Source of the DNA: JALENY01 sp036310185
GTDB lineage: Bacteria; Bacillota; Clostridia; Lachnospirales; Lachnospiraceae
Direction of reading: 5' to 3'
Length of the DNA: 5,738 nucleotides
NCBI GenBank assembly: GCA_036310185.1
Contig: JAXJSH010000068.1
Coordinates: 1-5,738 of the forward strand
Part shown: in pieces, positions 1-5,738 of the stretch
Layout of the letters: every line of letters starts with the position of its first letter
Position numbering within the stretch: the first letter of the stretch is position 1
Position numbers and translations under genes: made by a program
Notes under the pieces: generated by a model
What the model was told of the DNA's origin: nothing
Database searches by the model: none
Seen by the model: the letters and a program-made list of their open reading frames with translations, nothing else

Positions 1-74
1 CTATAAAGTAACTTATTAACTATGTGGGTGTAAAAGGATGTCCAACAATTCATCCAATACCTGCATCATAAAAA

Positions 75-114
75 ATAAGTCTATAGCCTCTTTGAATGAG
101 GTCTATAAACTTAT
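75..114. promoter_or_regulatory. Inverted repeat upstream of the aminotransferase gene
   Basis: The arms at 75-90 and 98-114 are complementary apart from one C/A mismatch and one bulged base, around a 7-base loop (TTTGAAT). On the + strand the right arm runs almost into the ribosome binding site of the next gene, so the element lies in its leader or operator region. On the - strand the hairpin would be followed directly by a run of T (complement of the A run at 70-75), which is the form of an intrinsic terminator for antisense transcripts. It could therefore be a regulator binding site, an mRNA leader hairpin or an antisense terminator. The symmetry is seen directly; the role is inferred. I see no confident -35/-10 pair in positions 1-127. 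Confidence 0.4.
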
Positions 115-127
115 TATACGAGGATGA

Positions 128-1498
128 ATGATTATGGAAAATACACAGAAAGTAGTTAAAGATCTGGACAGAGTGATTTCACTGATTAAAACAAGCAGCA
201 AGGATATTCCGGCTGAAGAAAAGAAAAAAATGGTAGCTGAGACTTTGGATCAGTTTGACAACTATGTAAGTCCGGGCTGGCTGAAATATCGTAAATCCGT
301 ATCTTCTGATTCCGAAGCAGGCGCAGTTCTGGAATGGGAAGATGAAGGTGCATACTGCTACGGATTAAATGGTGAAAAATTTATTGACTGCTTAGGCGGT
401 TTTGGTATCTATACATGCGGTCACAGAAATCCGGAGATCCTGGATGTGGTAAAAGCACAGCTGGATCATCAGGCATTGCATTCACAGGAACTTCTTGATC
501 CGCTTCGTGGCTATCTTGCAAAAGCCATGGCAGAAATCACACCGGGCGATCTGCAGTACTGCTTCTTTACAAATGGTGGAGCAGAGGCAGTGGAAATGGC
601 ACTGAAACTTGCAAGAATCGCTACCGGCGGAAGATGGTATATCTCAACTGTTGGAGCTTTCCATGGAAAATCAATGGGTGCCGTATCTATGGGTGGTAAA
701 GGAACTTACCGTGTTCCGTATGCACCGATGGTACAGCAGGTACAGCATGTAGAATACGGCAATGCAGAAGATATGAGAAAAGCAATCCGTAATCTGCAGG
801 CCGTAGGCGAGAAAGTGGCAGCTGTTATTCTTGAGCCGATCCAGGGTGAAGCTGGTGTTATTGTTCCTCCGAAGGGATATTTGCAGGAAGTGCGTGATAT
901 CTGTGATGAGTACGGTGTAGCACTTATTTTTGATGAGATTCAGACCGGTATGGGTCGTACCGGAACCATGTGGAGATGTGAAGCGGAAGGCGTTACTCCG
1001 GATATCATGACATACGGAAAAGCATTTGGCGGCGGTATCCTTCCGATTACCGGTATTATATGCAAACCGAAAATGTGGACACAGCAGTTAATTGATAATC
1101 CATGGTTACTTGGTTCACCTACCTTCGGCGGCAACCCGCTTTGCTGTGCTGCTGCGATCGCTACGATCAAATATATGCTTGAAAATGATATTCCGGGCGT
1201 ATGTGCAAGAAAAGGTGAGATCCTGAAGGCAGGGCTGGAAAGTCTGGCTAAGAAGTATCCGGAAATTATCCAGGAGGTTCGTGGTACAGGCCTTATGCTT
1301 GCAGTTGAGTTCAATACCTGTGAACTTGGTTATGAGACATCAAAAGGACTCTTTGCAAGAGGTGTTATGACAGCCGGTACTCTGGTAAATGCCAAGACAA
1401 TTCGTTTTGAGCCGACTGCTGTCATCTCCGAACAGGATATCGCTGACGTGATCGAAAGATTTGATCAGGCACTGGCAGATGTAAAAGCAACTTTATAA
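128..1498 (+). CDS. patA: Putrescine aminotransferase (class III, PLP-dependent)
   Basis: This enzyme likely transfers the terminal amino group of putrescine, and possibly cadaverine, to 2-oxoglutarate or pyruvate, giving 4-aminobutyraldehyde in the cytoplasm. Its 456 residues match the usual length of Escherichia coli PatA (YgjG) and it resembles that protein throughout: an N-terminal helical extension, then FIDCLGGFGI (85-94), GHRNP (98-102) and LHSQELLDPLR (117-127). Class III landmarks are the PLP-phosphate loop NGGAEA (149-154), GAFHGKS (176-182), EPIQGEAG (236-243), the pyridine-binding Asp269 in FDEIQTGMGRTG, the Schiff-base Lys298 in YGKAFGGG and Thr332 in PTFGGNP. The phosphate loop lacks the Ser/Thr hydroxyls of the commoner NSGTE form. 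The start is uncertain: GAGG at 120-123 lies 4 bases before this ATG and 10 before an in-frame ATG at 134, which is equally plausible (454 residues). A terminator follows the stop. Related ornithine or GABA transaminases are the alternatives, but the N-terminal extension and motifs favour PatA. Confidence 0.87.
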   Translation: MIMENTQKVVKDLDRVISLIKTSSKDIPAEEKKKMVAETLDQFDNYVSPGWLKYRKSVSSDSEAGAVLEWEDEGAYCYGLNGEKFIDCLGGFGIYTCGHRNPEILDVVKAQLDHQALHSQELLDPLRGYLAKAMAEITPGDLQYCFFTNGGAEAVEMALKLARIATGGRWYISTVGAFHGKSMGAVSMGGKGTYRVPYAPMVQQVQHVEYGNAEDMRKAIRNLQAVGEKVAAVILEPIQGEAGVIVPPKGYLQEVRDICDEYGVALIFDEIQTGMGRTGTMWRCEAEGVTPDIMTYGKAFGGGILPITGIICKPKMWTQQLIDNPWLLGSPTFGGNPLCCAAAIATIKYMLENDIPGVCARKGEILKAGLESLAKKYPEIIQEVRGTGLMLAVEFNTCELGYETSKGLFARGVMTAGTLVNAKTIRFEPTAVISEQDIADVIERFDQALADVKATL

Positions 1499-1515
1499 AT
1501 AACCTGAATTTGTGC

Positions 1516-1565
1516 AAAGAGGCACATCTCCATAAACAGAAAATGGGGATGTGTCTCTTTTTGCT
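1516..1565 (+). terminator. Rho-independent terminator after patA
   Basis: The arms at 1516-1533 and 1543-1560 pair without a break over 18 positions, two of them G-U, around a 9-base A-rich loop. The 3' arm ends in a T run (1558-1562) followed by a second T-rich stretch. This should end or reduce transcription from patA before the transporter gene, so the two may be separate transcription units or linked by partial read-through. Confidence 0.82.
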
Positions 1566-1570
1566 TACTT

Positions 1571-1576
1571 TATGAT
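1571..1576 (+). promoter_or_regulatory. Possible -10 element for the transporter gene
   Basis: TATGAT sits 29 bases before the transporter ATG, just after the patA terminator, and is one base away from the TATAAT consensus. No good TTGACA-like box lies 16-18 bases upstream, because that stretch is the terminator's 3' arm, and there is no extended -10 TG. A separate promoter is attractive given the terminator, but the sequence support is weak. Confidence 0.25.
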
Positions 1577-1605
1577 GCGGATAGAAAGAGAGGCGATACG
1601 GTTCG

Positions 1606-2958
1606 ATGAATGCCGGATTGGTTGCGATTATTATTACTTTATTTATCATAATTGGTGCAGTTATTACCAGGAGATGTGTGGAGTGCATGATTGCCGGATC
1701 TCTTGTGGCAGCAATCTATATTTACGGAAAAGGTTTTCTTACTGGATGGAGTGAAGCTTTGCAGAATATGCTGGCAGAAAATGTGTGGGTTATGCTGGTA
1801 TGCCTTCTGTTTGGCGGATTGATTGCCCTACTGACGGATTCAAAGGGAAGCTTTGGTTTCTCCAAATACATCTCTAAAATCTGTAATAATGAAAAAAAGA
1901 CCCTGCTTACAACCTTTATCATGGGTATTTTGATCTTTGTTGATGATTATTTAAATGTGTTGTCCATTGGTGCCTGCATGAAAAAGATAAGTGACAAACA
2001 GAAGATTCCAAGAGAAACACTGGCTTATCTGCTGGATTCTACCGGAGCACCGGTTTGTGTTCTTCTTCCTTTTTCCACATGGGCAGTCTTTTATGCAAGT
2101 TTGTTTTATGAACAGGAAAGTGTAAAAGCACTTGGCTGTTCCTCCGCTATAGCTGCATACACAAAAGCCATTCCGTTCTGCTTTTATCCGATTATTACAC
2201 TGGTCATCGTATTCCTGTTCGTAATGGGCTGGATGCCGAAACTGGGACCGATGAAAAAAGCTTATAACCGGGTAAAAGAAACTGGAAAAGTATATTCCGA
2301 TGCAAGCAGAAAATACAATCATGATGAGCTGGAAGGCGAAGAGGACGGAAATATCTGGAACTTCCTGATCCCGATGGGAATTCTGGTTGGAGTTACCATT
2401 GCAACTGGAGATATTCTGGTTTCTGTGGTACTGGCTTTGCTGGTTTGTTTTGTTCTGTATGTGCCGAGAAAAATCTTATCCGTTGATGAGTTTATGAACA
2501 GTATGATCCGCGGATTTGGCGACATGCTTCCGACCCTTACCATGCTGCTGGTAACCTTTGTTTTAAAAGATCTTTCCGCACAGATGGGAATGACAGAATA
2601 TATCATTGACATTGCGGAACCATTCCTGTTCGGAGCAATCTTCCCGGCAATGGTATTTATATTAGGTGCAGTTCTGGCATTTACAACCGGTTCTGACTGG
2701 GGAATGAGCTCAATCATTACACCGATCGTATTTCCGCTTGGAGCAGCACTTGGAGCAAATCCTGTCTTAATTATGGCAGCTGTTATTTCCGGAGGAACAT
2801 TCGGAAGCCATGCATGCTTTTATGCAGATGCCACACTTCTTGCCTCCCAGTCGGCGGGCGTGGACAATATGGAGCACGCATTGACTCAGATTCCATATGT
2901 AATAATCGCCAGTGTGATTTCTATTGTATGTTTTAGTGTAGTCGGGTTTGTTTTGTAG
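1606..2958 (+). CDS. NhaC-family transporter (Na+/H+ antiporter-like)
   Basis: This is a polytopic inner-membrane protein of 450 residues with about eleven or twelve hydrophobic segments, the first at residues 3-21 and the last at about 427-450. A charged, probably cytoplasmic loop at about 211-250 divides it in two. NhaC-family signatures are the acidic pair in FVDDYLNVLSIG (111-122), STGAPVCVLLPFSTW (145-159), TTGSDWGMSSIITP (360-373) and FGSHACFYADATLLASQ (399-415), the last matching the conserved region that usually carries His and Asp residues. Family members exchange Na+ for H+, and some move organic solutes such as malate/lactate or methionine. Lying between an amine transaminase and an aldehyde dehydrogenase, this one may carry a diamine, GABA or another pathway compound; this is inference. 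The start has an AGAGG-type site at 1589-1593 with a long 12-base spacer, so translation may be modest. A terminator lies just upstream and a 131-base gap downstream. Confidence 0.82.
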   Translation: MNAGLVAIIITLFIIIGAVITRRCVECMIAGSLVAAIYIYGKGFLTGWSEALQNMLAENVWVMLVCLLFGGLIALLTDSKGSFGFSKYISKICNNEKKTLLTTFIMGILIFVDDYLNVLSIGACMKKISDKQKIPRETLAYLLDSTGAPVCVLLPFSTWAVFYASLFYEQESVKALGCSSAIAAYTKAIPFCFYPIITLVIVFLFVMGWMPKLGPMKKAYNRVKETGKVYSDASRKYNHDELEGEEDGNIWNFLIPMGILVGVTIATGDILVSVVLALLVCFVLYVPRKILSVDEFMNSMIRGFGDMLPTLTMLLVTFVLKDLSAQMGMTEYIIDIAEPFLFGAIFPAMVFILGAVLAFTTGSDWGMSSIITPIVFPLGAALGANPVLIMAAVISGGTFGSHACFYADATLLASQSAGVDNMEHALTQIPYVIIASVISIVCFSVVGFVL

Positions 2959-2975
2959 TACAATGGACTGCAGGT

Positions 2976-3045
2976 GAAAATGACCAGCTAAAATCTATGG
3001 TTTTTGTGAATGCGCAGATTCTGACATTTTGTGGATGGCATTTTC
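2976..3045 (+). other. Long-range inverted repeat in the transporter-kinase gap
   Basis: The 131-base gap between the transporter stop and the next ATG (2959-3089) has no gene that I can see. GAAAATG at 2976-2982 pairs with CATTTTC at 3039-3045, and CCA at 2984-2986 pairs with TGG at 3036-3038 after one bulged A. Inside, AATCT at 2992-2996 can pair with AGATT at 3016-3020. No T run follows directly, so this is not a standard terminator. A structured leader or a protein-binding site is possible, as is chance in AT-rich DNA. Confidence 0.25.
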
Positions 3046-3053
3046 GGAACAGT

Positions 3054-3059
3054 TACAAT
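3054..3059 (+). promoter_or_regulatory. Possible -10 element for the kinase-ALDH-ADH block
   Basis: TACAAT, one base from the -10 consensus, sits 30 bases before the kinase-like ATG. The best upstream hexamer (TTGTGG, 3029-3034) matches only half of the -35 consensus and is spaced 19 bases away. The gap size makes a promoter plausible, but the call is weak and read-through from the transporter gene is equally possible. Confidence 0.22.
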
Positions 3060-3089
3060 TTTTATGAATAGAAAAGGCGGGATAAATTT

Positions 3090-3698
3090 ATGGAAAATTA
3101 TGTTGTTACAATTACAAGACAGTTTGGAAGTCTGGGGCGCCCCATTGCAAAGCGTATGAGTGAATTGCTCGGAATTGACTATTATGACAGAGACATTGTA
3201 GATCAGGCAGCCGAAAAATTAAAACTGCCGGTGTCTCTTGTTGATCAGGAGGAGGAAAAGGCAGCCAGACAGGTAGTCAGTCCTTTTTCCAGAATGATGT
3301 TTCCTCTGGGCAAAGGAACAACAAATACGCAGAATCAGATTTTTGAGGCCCAGGAGAATATCATCAAGTTTCTTGCAGAAAAGCATAACTGCATTATTGT
3401 AGGACGCTGTGCAGATTTCATTTTAAGTGAAGTAAAAAACAGTATACATATTTACATTTATGCATCTTACGAAGCAAGATTAAAACACTGTATTGAAGAT
3501 CTTCATATGGATGAAGCGTCCGCCAGACGTATGATGAAATCCGTGGATGAAGCAAGAGATTCCTATCATATGCAGTATGCCGGATATCTGCCGGATGATA
3601 AGCGGCATAAAGATATTTTGATCGACAGCAGTCTTTTCGGCGTAGAAGGTACTGCGGAATATCTGGCAGAAGCAGTGAAAAAGAAATTTTATGTATAA
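3090..3698 (+). CDS. Cytidylate kinase-like family protein
   Basis: This 202-residue soluble protein resembles the cytidylate-kinase-like family (Pfam Cytidylate_kin2), not the housekeeping Cmk. The N-terminal strand and loop VVTITRQFGSLGRPIA (5-20) replace the Walker A motif GxxGxGKS: there is no lysine, and Arg17 stands where family members carry a GSxGR signature. Other family landmarks are YYDRDIV (31-37), IIVGRCADFIL (102-112), a lid-like basic stretch with RMMKSVDEARDSYH (147-160) and ILIDSSLFGVEGTAEYL (176-192). No transmembrane segment or signal peptide is visible. The substrate of these proteins is not known to me; nucleotide binding is likely from the fold, and CMP kinase activity should not be assumed. 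The ribosome binding site is GGCGGG-like (3076-3081). The next gene begins 15 bases after the stop, so the two are probably co-transcribed and perhaps translationally coupled. Its role in an amine or aldehyde pathway is unexplained. Confidence 0.8.
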   Translation: MENYVVTITRQFGSLGRPIAKRMSELLGIDYYDRDIVDQAAEKLKLPVSLVDQEEEKAARQVVSPFSRMMFPLGKGTTNTQNQIFEAQENIIKFLAEKHNCIIVGRCADFILSEVKNSIHIYIYASYEARLKHCIEDLHMDEASARRMMKSVDEARDSYHMQYAGYLPDDKRHKDILIDSSLFGVEGTAEYLAEAVKKKFYV

Positions 3699-3700
3699 AT

Positions 3701-3705
3701 GAGGA
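3701..3705 (+). promoter_or_regulatory. Ribosome binding site that sets the ALDH start
   Basis: GAGGA lies just after the kinase stop codon and 8 bases before the ATG at 3714. It overlaps the in-frame ATG at 3699, which abuts the stop, so it cannot serve that codon. This supports 3714 as the start of the aldehyde dehydrogenase. Confidence 0.7.
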
Positions 3706-3713
3706 ATGATTCG

Positions 3714-5195
3714 ATGGAAATTAAAAAATTATATATTGACGGCGCATGGGTGGAAGGCAGCGAAGGAAAAACCTTTTCCTCTATTAACCCGGCCAATGGA
3801 GAAAAAATAGCGGAAGTCTGCCAGGCTTCCGTGGAAGATGCAAAAAAGGCAATTGTAGCAGCGAAAAAATCATTTTATGTTACCAGAGAATGGCGTGATA
3901 TGGATGCCCAGGCCAGAGGCGATATCCTGCTGAAAGTAGCAGATGAACTGGAAGCACAAAAAGCAGAAATTGCCGGGCTTGAAACAATGGATATGGGAAA
4001 ACCGCTCAGAGAGTCAGAAGCCGATGTGGATGATGCAGTTCATTGTTTTCGCTATTATGCACACCTTATCCGCACACCGCAGGGAGGCTGTTATGATGTG
4101 AATTCCGGATTTGGAGAAATGCACAGCTATACGGTTCACGAGCCTGTAGGTGTATGTGCAGAGATCACACCTTGGAATTACCCGCTTCTTATGGGGGTAT
4201 GGAAACTTGCTCCGTCACTGGCAGCCGGCAACAGTGTTGTGTTTAAACCATCCACGGTTTGCGTATTGTCCAGCATCCGATTATTTGAAATATTTGAAAA
4301 ATGCGGTATTCCGAAAGGGGCTGCAAATCTTATTATGGGACCGGGTGAAAGCATTGGAAACGAACTTGCAGGCAGTCCGGATGTGGATATGATCACTTTT
4401 ACGGGAAGCACTGCGGTAGGTCAGAATATTATGAGACAGGCAGCGGCCAACGTAAAGAAGATCGGTCTTGAATTAGGCGGAAAATCTCCCAACATTGTTT
4501 TTGCAGATGCGGACATTGATGGTGCTGTAGAATGGGCCATGCTCGGAATCTTTTTGAATCAGGGTGAGATCTGCTCTGCAGGAAGCCGTATTCTGGTAGA
4601 AGAAAGCGTGCATGATGAATTCGTAAAGAGACTGGTCAGAAAGGCCAATGCTATGACCATCGGTGATCCCCTTCAGAATCCGGATATGGGTGCAATGGTT
4701 TCCGAGAGCCATATGAACAAAGTATTAGAATATATTGAAAAAGGAAAATCAGAAGGTGCGGTTCTGGCATGCGGCGGTGAGCGTTATACAGAAGGCGAAT
4801 GTGCAAAAGGATTCTTCATTCGTCCGACCGTATTTGACGCCTGCACAGATGACATGACGATTGTAAAAGAGGAAATCTTTGGTCCGGTTGTTACCGTTCA
4901 GACTTTCAAAAGTGAACAGGAAGCAATTGATATGGCAAATAATACAATTTACGGACTGGCGGGTGCTGTATTTACATCTGACAGCGCCAGATCACTTCGT
5001 GTAATAAAAGAGATCCGCGCTGGAATCACATGGATCAACTGCTATAATCCGTGTTTTACAGAAGCTCCCTGGGGCGGATACAAAATGAGCGGTATTGGCC
5101 GTGAGCTCGGCACGCATGGTTTGGAAGAATATCAGGAAGTAAAACAGATTAACATTAATTTACATCCAGGCACAGTAGGCTGGTATGAGAACTGA
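3714..5195 (+). CDS. NAD(P)-dependent aldehyde dehydrogenase (betaine/amino-aldehyde type)
   Basis: This is a cytoplasmic ALDH of 493 residues, the normal length for the superfamily. In this context it likely oxidises 4-aminobutyraldehyde to GABA. Catalytic residues are present: Asn155 in PWNYP, Lys178 in FKPS and the GSTAVG turn (231-236) for cofactor binding, general base Glu253 in LELGGK, nucleophile Cys287 in GEICSAGSR and Glu387 in EIFGP. The usual Gln two residues before the cysteine is Glu285 here. The overall sequence, including the C-terminal APWGGYKMSGIGRELG and the closing Trp-Tyr-Glu-Asn, is close to Bacillus GbsA (betaine-aldehyde dehydrogenase). Relatives of that type also use amino-aldehydes, so the substrate cannot be read from sequence alone. 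An upstream in-frame ATG at 3699 would add five residues, but the ribosome binding site favours 3714. It follows the kinase-like gene by 15 bases and precedes the alcohol dehydrogenase by 17, indicating one transcript. Confidence 0.88.
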   Translation: MEIKKLYIDGAWVEGSEGKTFSSINPANGEKIAEVCQASVEDAKKAIVAAKKSFYVTREWRDMDAQARGDILLKVADELEAQKAEIAGLETMDMGKPLRESEADVDDAVHCFRYYAHLIRTPQGGCYDVNSGFGEMHSYTVHEPVGVCAEITPWNYPLLMGVWKLAPSLAAGNSVVFKPSTVCVLSSIRLFEIFEKCGIPKGAANLIMGPGESIGNELAGSPDVDMITFTGSTAVGQNIMRQAAANVKKIGLELGGKSPNIVFADADIDGAVEWAMLGIFLNQGEICSAGSRILVEESVHDEFVKRLVRKANAMTIGDPLQNPDMGAMVSESHMNKVLEYIEKGKSEGAVLACGGERYTEGECAKGFFIRPTVFDACTDDMTIVKEEIFGPVVTVQTFKSEQEAIDMANNTIYGLAGAVFTSDSARSLRVIKEIRAGITWINCYNPCFTEAPWGGYKMSGIGRELGTHGLEEYQEVKQININLHPGTVGWYEN

Positions 5196-5212
5196 CTGAA
5201 AGAAGGCATAAA

Positions 5213-5738
5213 ATGAAATTTAATTATTATCTGCCGGTAAATTTGATCTTTGGATGCGGAACCTTTGGCAGTCTGGGTTCCGAGACATCCAAATACGGTA
5301 AAAAGGCATTTATCGTGACAGGAAGAAACAGTACAAAAAAGACAGGGGTACTGGATAAGGCAATCAACAATCTGCAGGATGCAAAAATGGAAGTTTATGT
5401 ATTTGACAAAGTCACTTCCAACCCTGTTACAGATACCGTATACGAGGGTGTAAAAGAATGCAGAGAAAACGGATGTGATGTCATCGTTGCCCTTGGCGGC
5501 GGAAGTATTATTGACTGCGCAAAGGCTATTGCATTTGCAAGCTATAATGAGGGCGATATTTTTGATTATATCTATGGTGTAAAATCAGGAGACAGAGCGA
5601 TGCCGCTGATCGCAGTACCTACCACATGCGGTACCGGCAGTGAGGGAAACTGTTTTGCAGTTTTAACCAATCCTGAAAATAATGACAAAAAGTCTCTGAG
5701 AAATATGGCAAGTATTGCCAAAGCATCCATTATCGACC
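5213..5738 (+). CDS. Iron-containing alcohol dehydrogenase, N-terminal part (cut by window end)
   Basis: The reading frame is open from this ATG to the window edge, giving 175 codons of a family that is usually about 380-400 residues long. The NAD(P)-binding half is present: an N-terminal strand ending in IFGCGTF (12-18), AFIVTG (32-37), the SNP element (69-71), GGGSIIDCAKAIA (95-107) and PTTCGTGSE (136-144). The metal-binding Asp and His residues lie in the missing half, so iron dependence rests on family membership. Enzymes of this type interconvert alcohols and aldehydes, in fermenters mostly reducing aldehydes to regenerate NAD+. Here it could reduce an amino-aldehyde, or succinic semialdehyde to 4-hydroxybutyrate if GABA is degraded further. 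Pairing with the upstream ALDH also recalls Bacillus gbsAB, where the alcohol dehydrogenase acts on choline. AAGG at 5203-5206 gives a good 6-base spacing to the start. Confidence 0.85.
   Translation, partial: MKFNYYLPVNLIFGCGTFGSLGSETSKYGKKAFIVTGRNSTKKTGVLDKAINNLQDAKMEVYVFDKVTSNPVTDTVYEGVKECRENGCDVIVALGGGSIIDCAKAIAFASYNEGDIFDYIYGVKSGDRAMPLIAVPTTCGTGSEGNCFAVLTNPENNDKKSLRNMASIAKASIID

Noticed and set aside
36..55. GGATG / CATCC short inverted repeat
   Set aside because: Only five pairs with a 10-base loop; expected by chance.
940..1314. Open frame of 124 codons on the - strand
   Set aside because: It lies wholly inside the well-supported aminotransferase gene and its product shows no recognisable motif; it is a shadow of the codon pattern.
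1551..1754. 67-codon frame on the + strand overlapping the transporter start
   Set aside because: It begins inside the terminator stem and runs out of frame through the first transmembrane segments of the transporter; no family resemblance.
1951..2717. Two open frames on the - strand inside the transporter gene
   Set aside because: Both are opposite conserved NhaC-family segments, their products are low-complexity or Cys/Ser-rich, and they lack convincing starts.
3090..3698. Assignment as housekeeping cytidylate kinase (cmk)
   Set aside because: The Walker A lysine motif is missing and the sequence fits the cytidylate-kinase-like family instead.
3699..3713. ALDH start at the ATG abutting the kinase stop
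   Set aside because: The only good ribosome binding site (3701-3705) overlaps this ATG and is correctly spaced for the ATG at 3714.
1..5738. Mobile element, CRISPR array, tRNA or rRNA
   Set aside because: I saw no transposase or integrase, no regularly spaced repeats and no recognisable tRNA or rRNA segments on either strand.

Overview
The window holds four complete genes and the start of a fifth, all on the + strand and closely packed. The protein sequences, the moderately AT-leaning base composition, the GAGG/AAGG-type ribosome binding sites and a cytidylate-kinase-like protein of a type common in gut Clostridia all suggest an anaerobic Firmicute, probably Lachnospiraceae. This is an inference from sequence style; there is no rRNA or marker gene to fix the taxon.

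Layout. Positions 1-127 hold no convincing gene but carry a good inverted repeat (75-114) and a partial copy of its right arm (1-18). Positions 128-1498 encode a class III PLP aminotransferase that looks like putrescine aminotransferase (PatA). A strong intrinsic terminator follows (1516-1565). Positions 1606-2958 encode an NhaC-family membrane transporter. A 131-base gap with long-range inverted repeats separates it from a compact second block: a cytidylate-kinase-like protein (3090-3698), an aldehyde dehydrogenase of the betaine/amino-aldehyde type (3714-5195) and an iron-dependent alcohol dehydrogenase cut by the window edge (from 5213). Gaps inside this second block are only 15 and 17 bases.

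How the genes may work together. PatA would move the amino group of putrescine (or cadaverine) to a 2-oxoacid and release 4-aminobutyraldehyde. The aldehyde dehydrogenase would oxidise this to 4-aminobutyrate (GABA). The NhaC-type carrier could import the diamine, export the product or handle Na+/H+. The Fe-alcohol dehydrogenase could reduce an aldehyde to recycle NADH, either the amino-aldehyde itself or a later intermediate such as succinic semialdehyde. The aldehyde and alcohol dehydrogenase pair also resembles the Bacillus GbsA/GbsB choline-to-betaine arrangement, so the substrate is not certain. The kinase-like protein has no obvious place in the pathway and is the most puzzling member of the locus.
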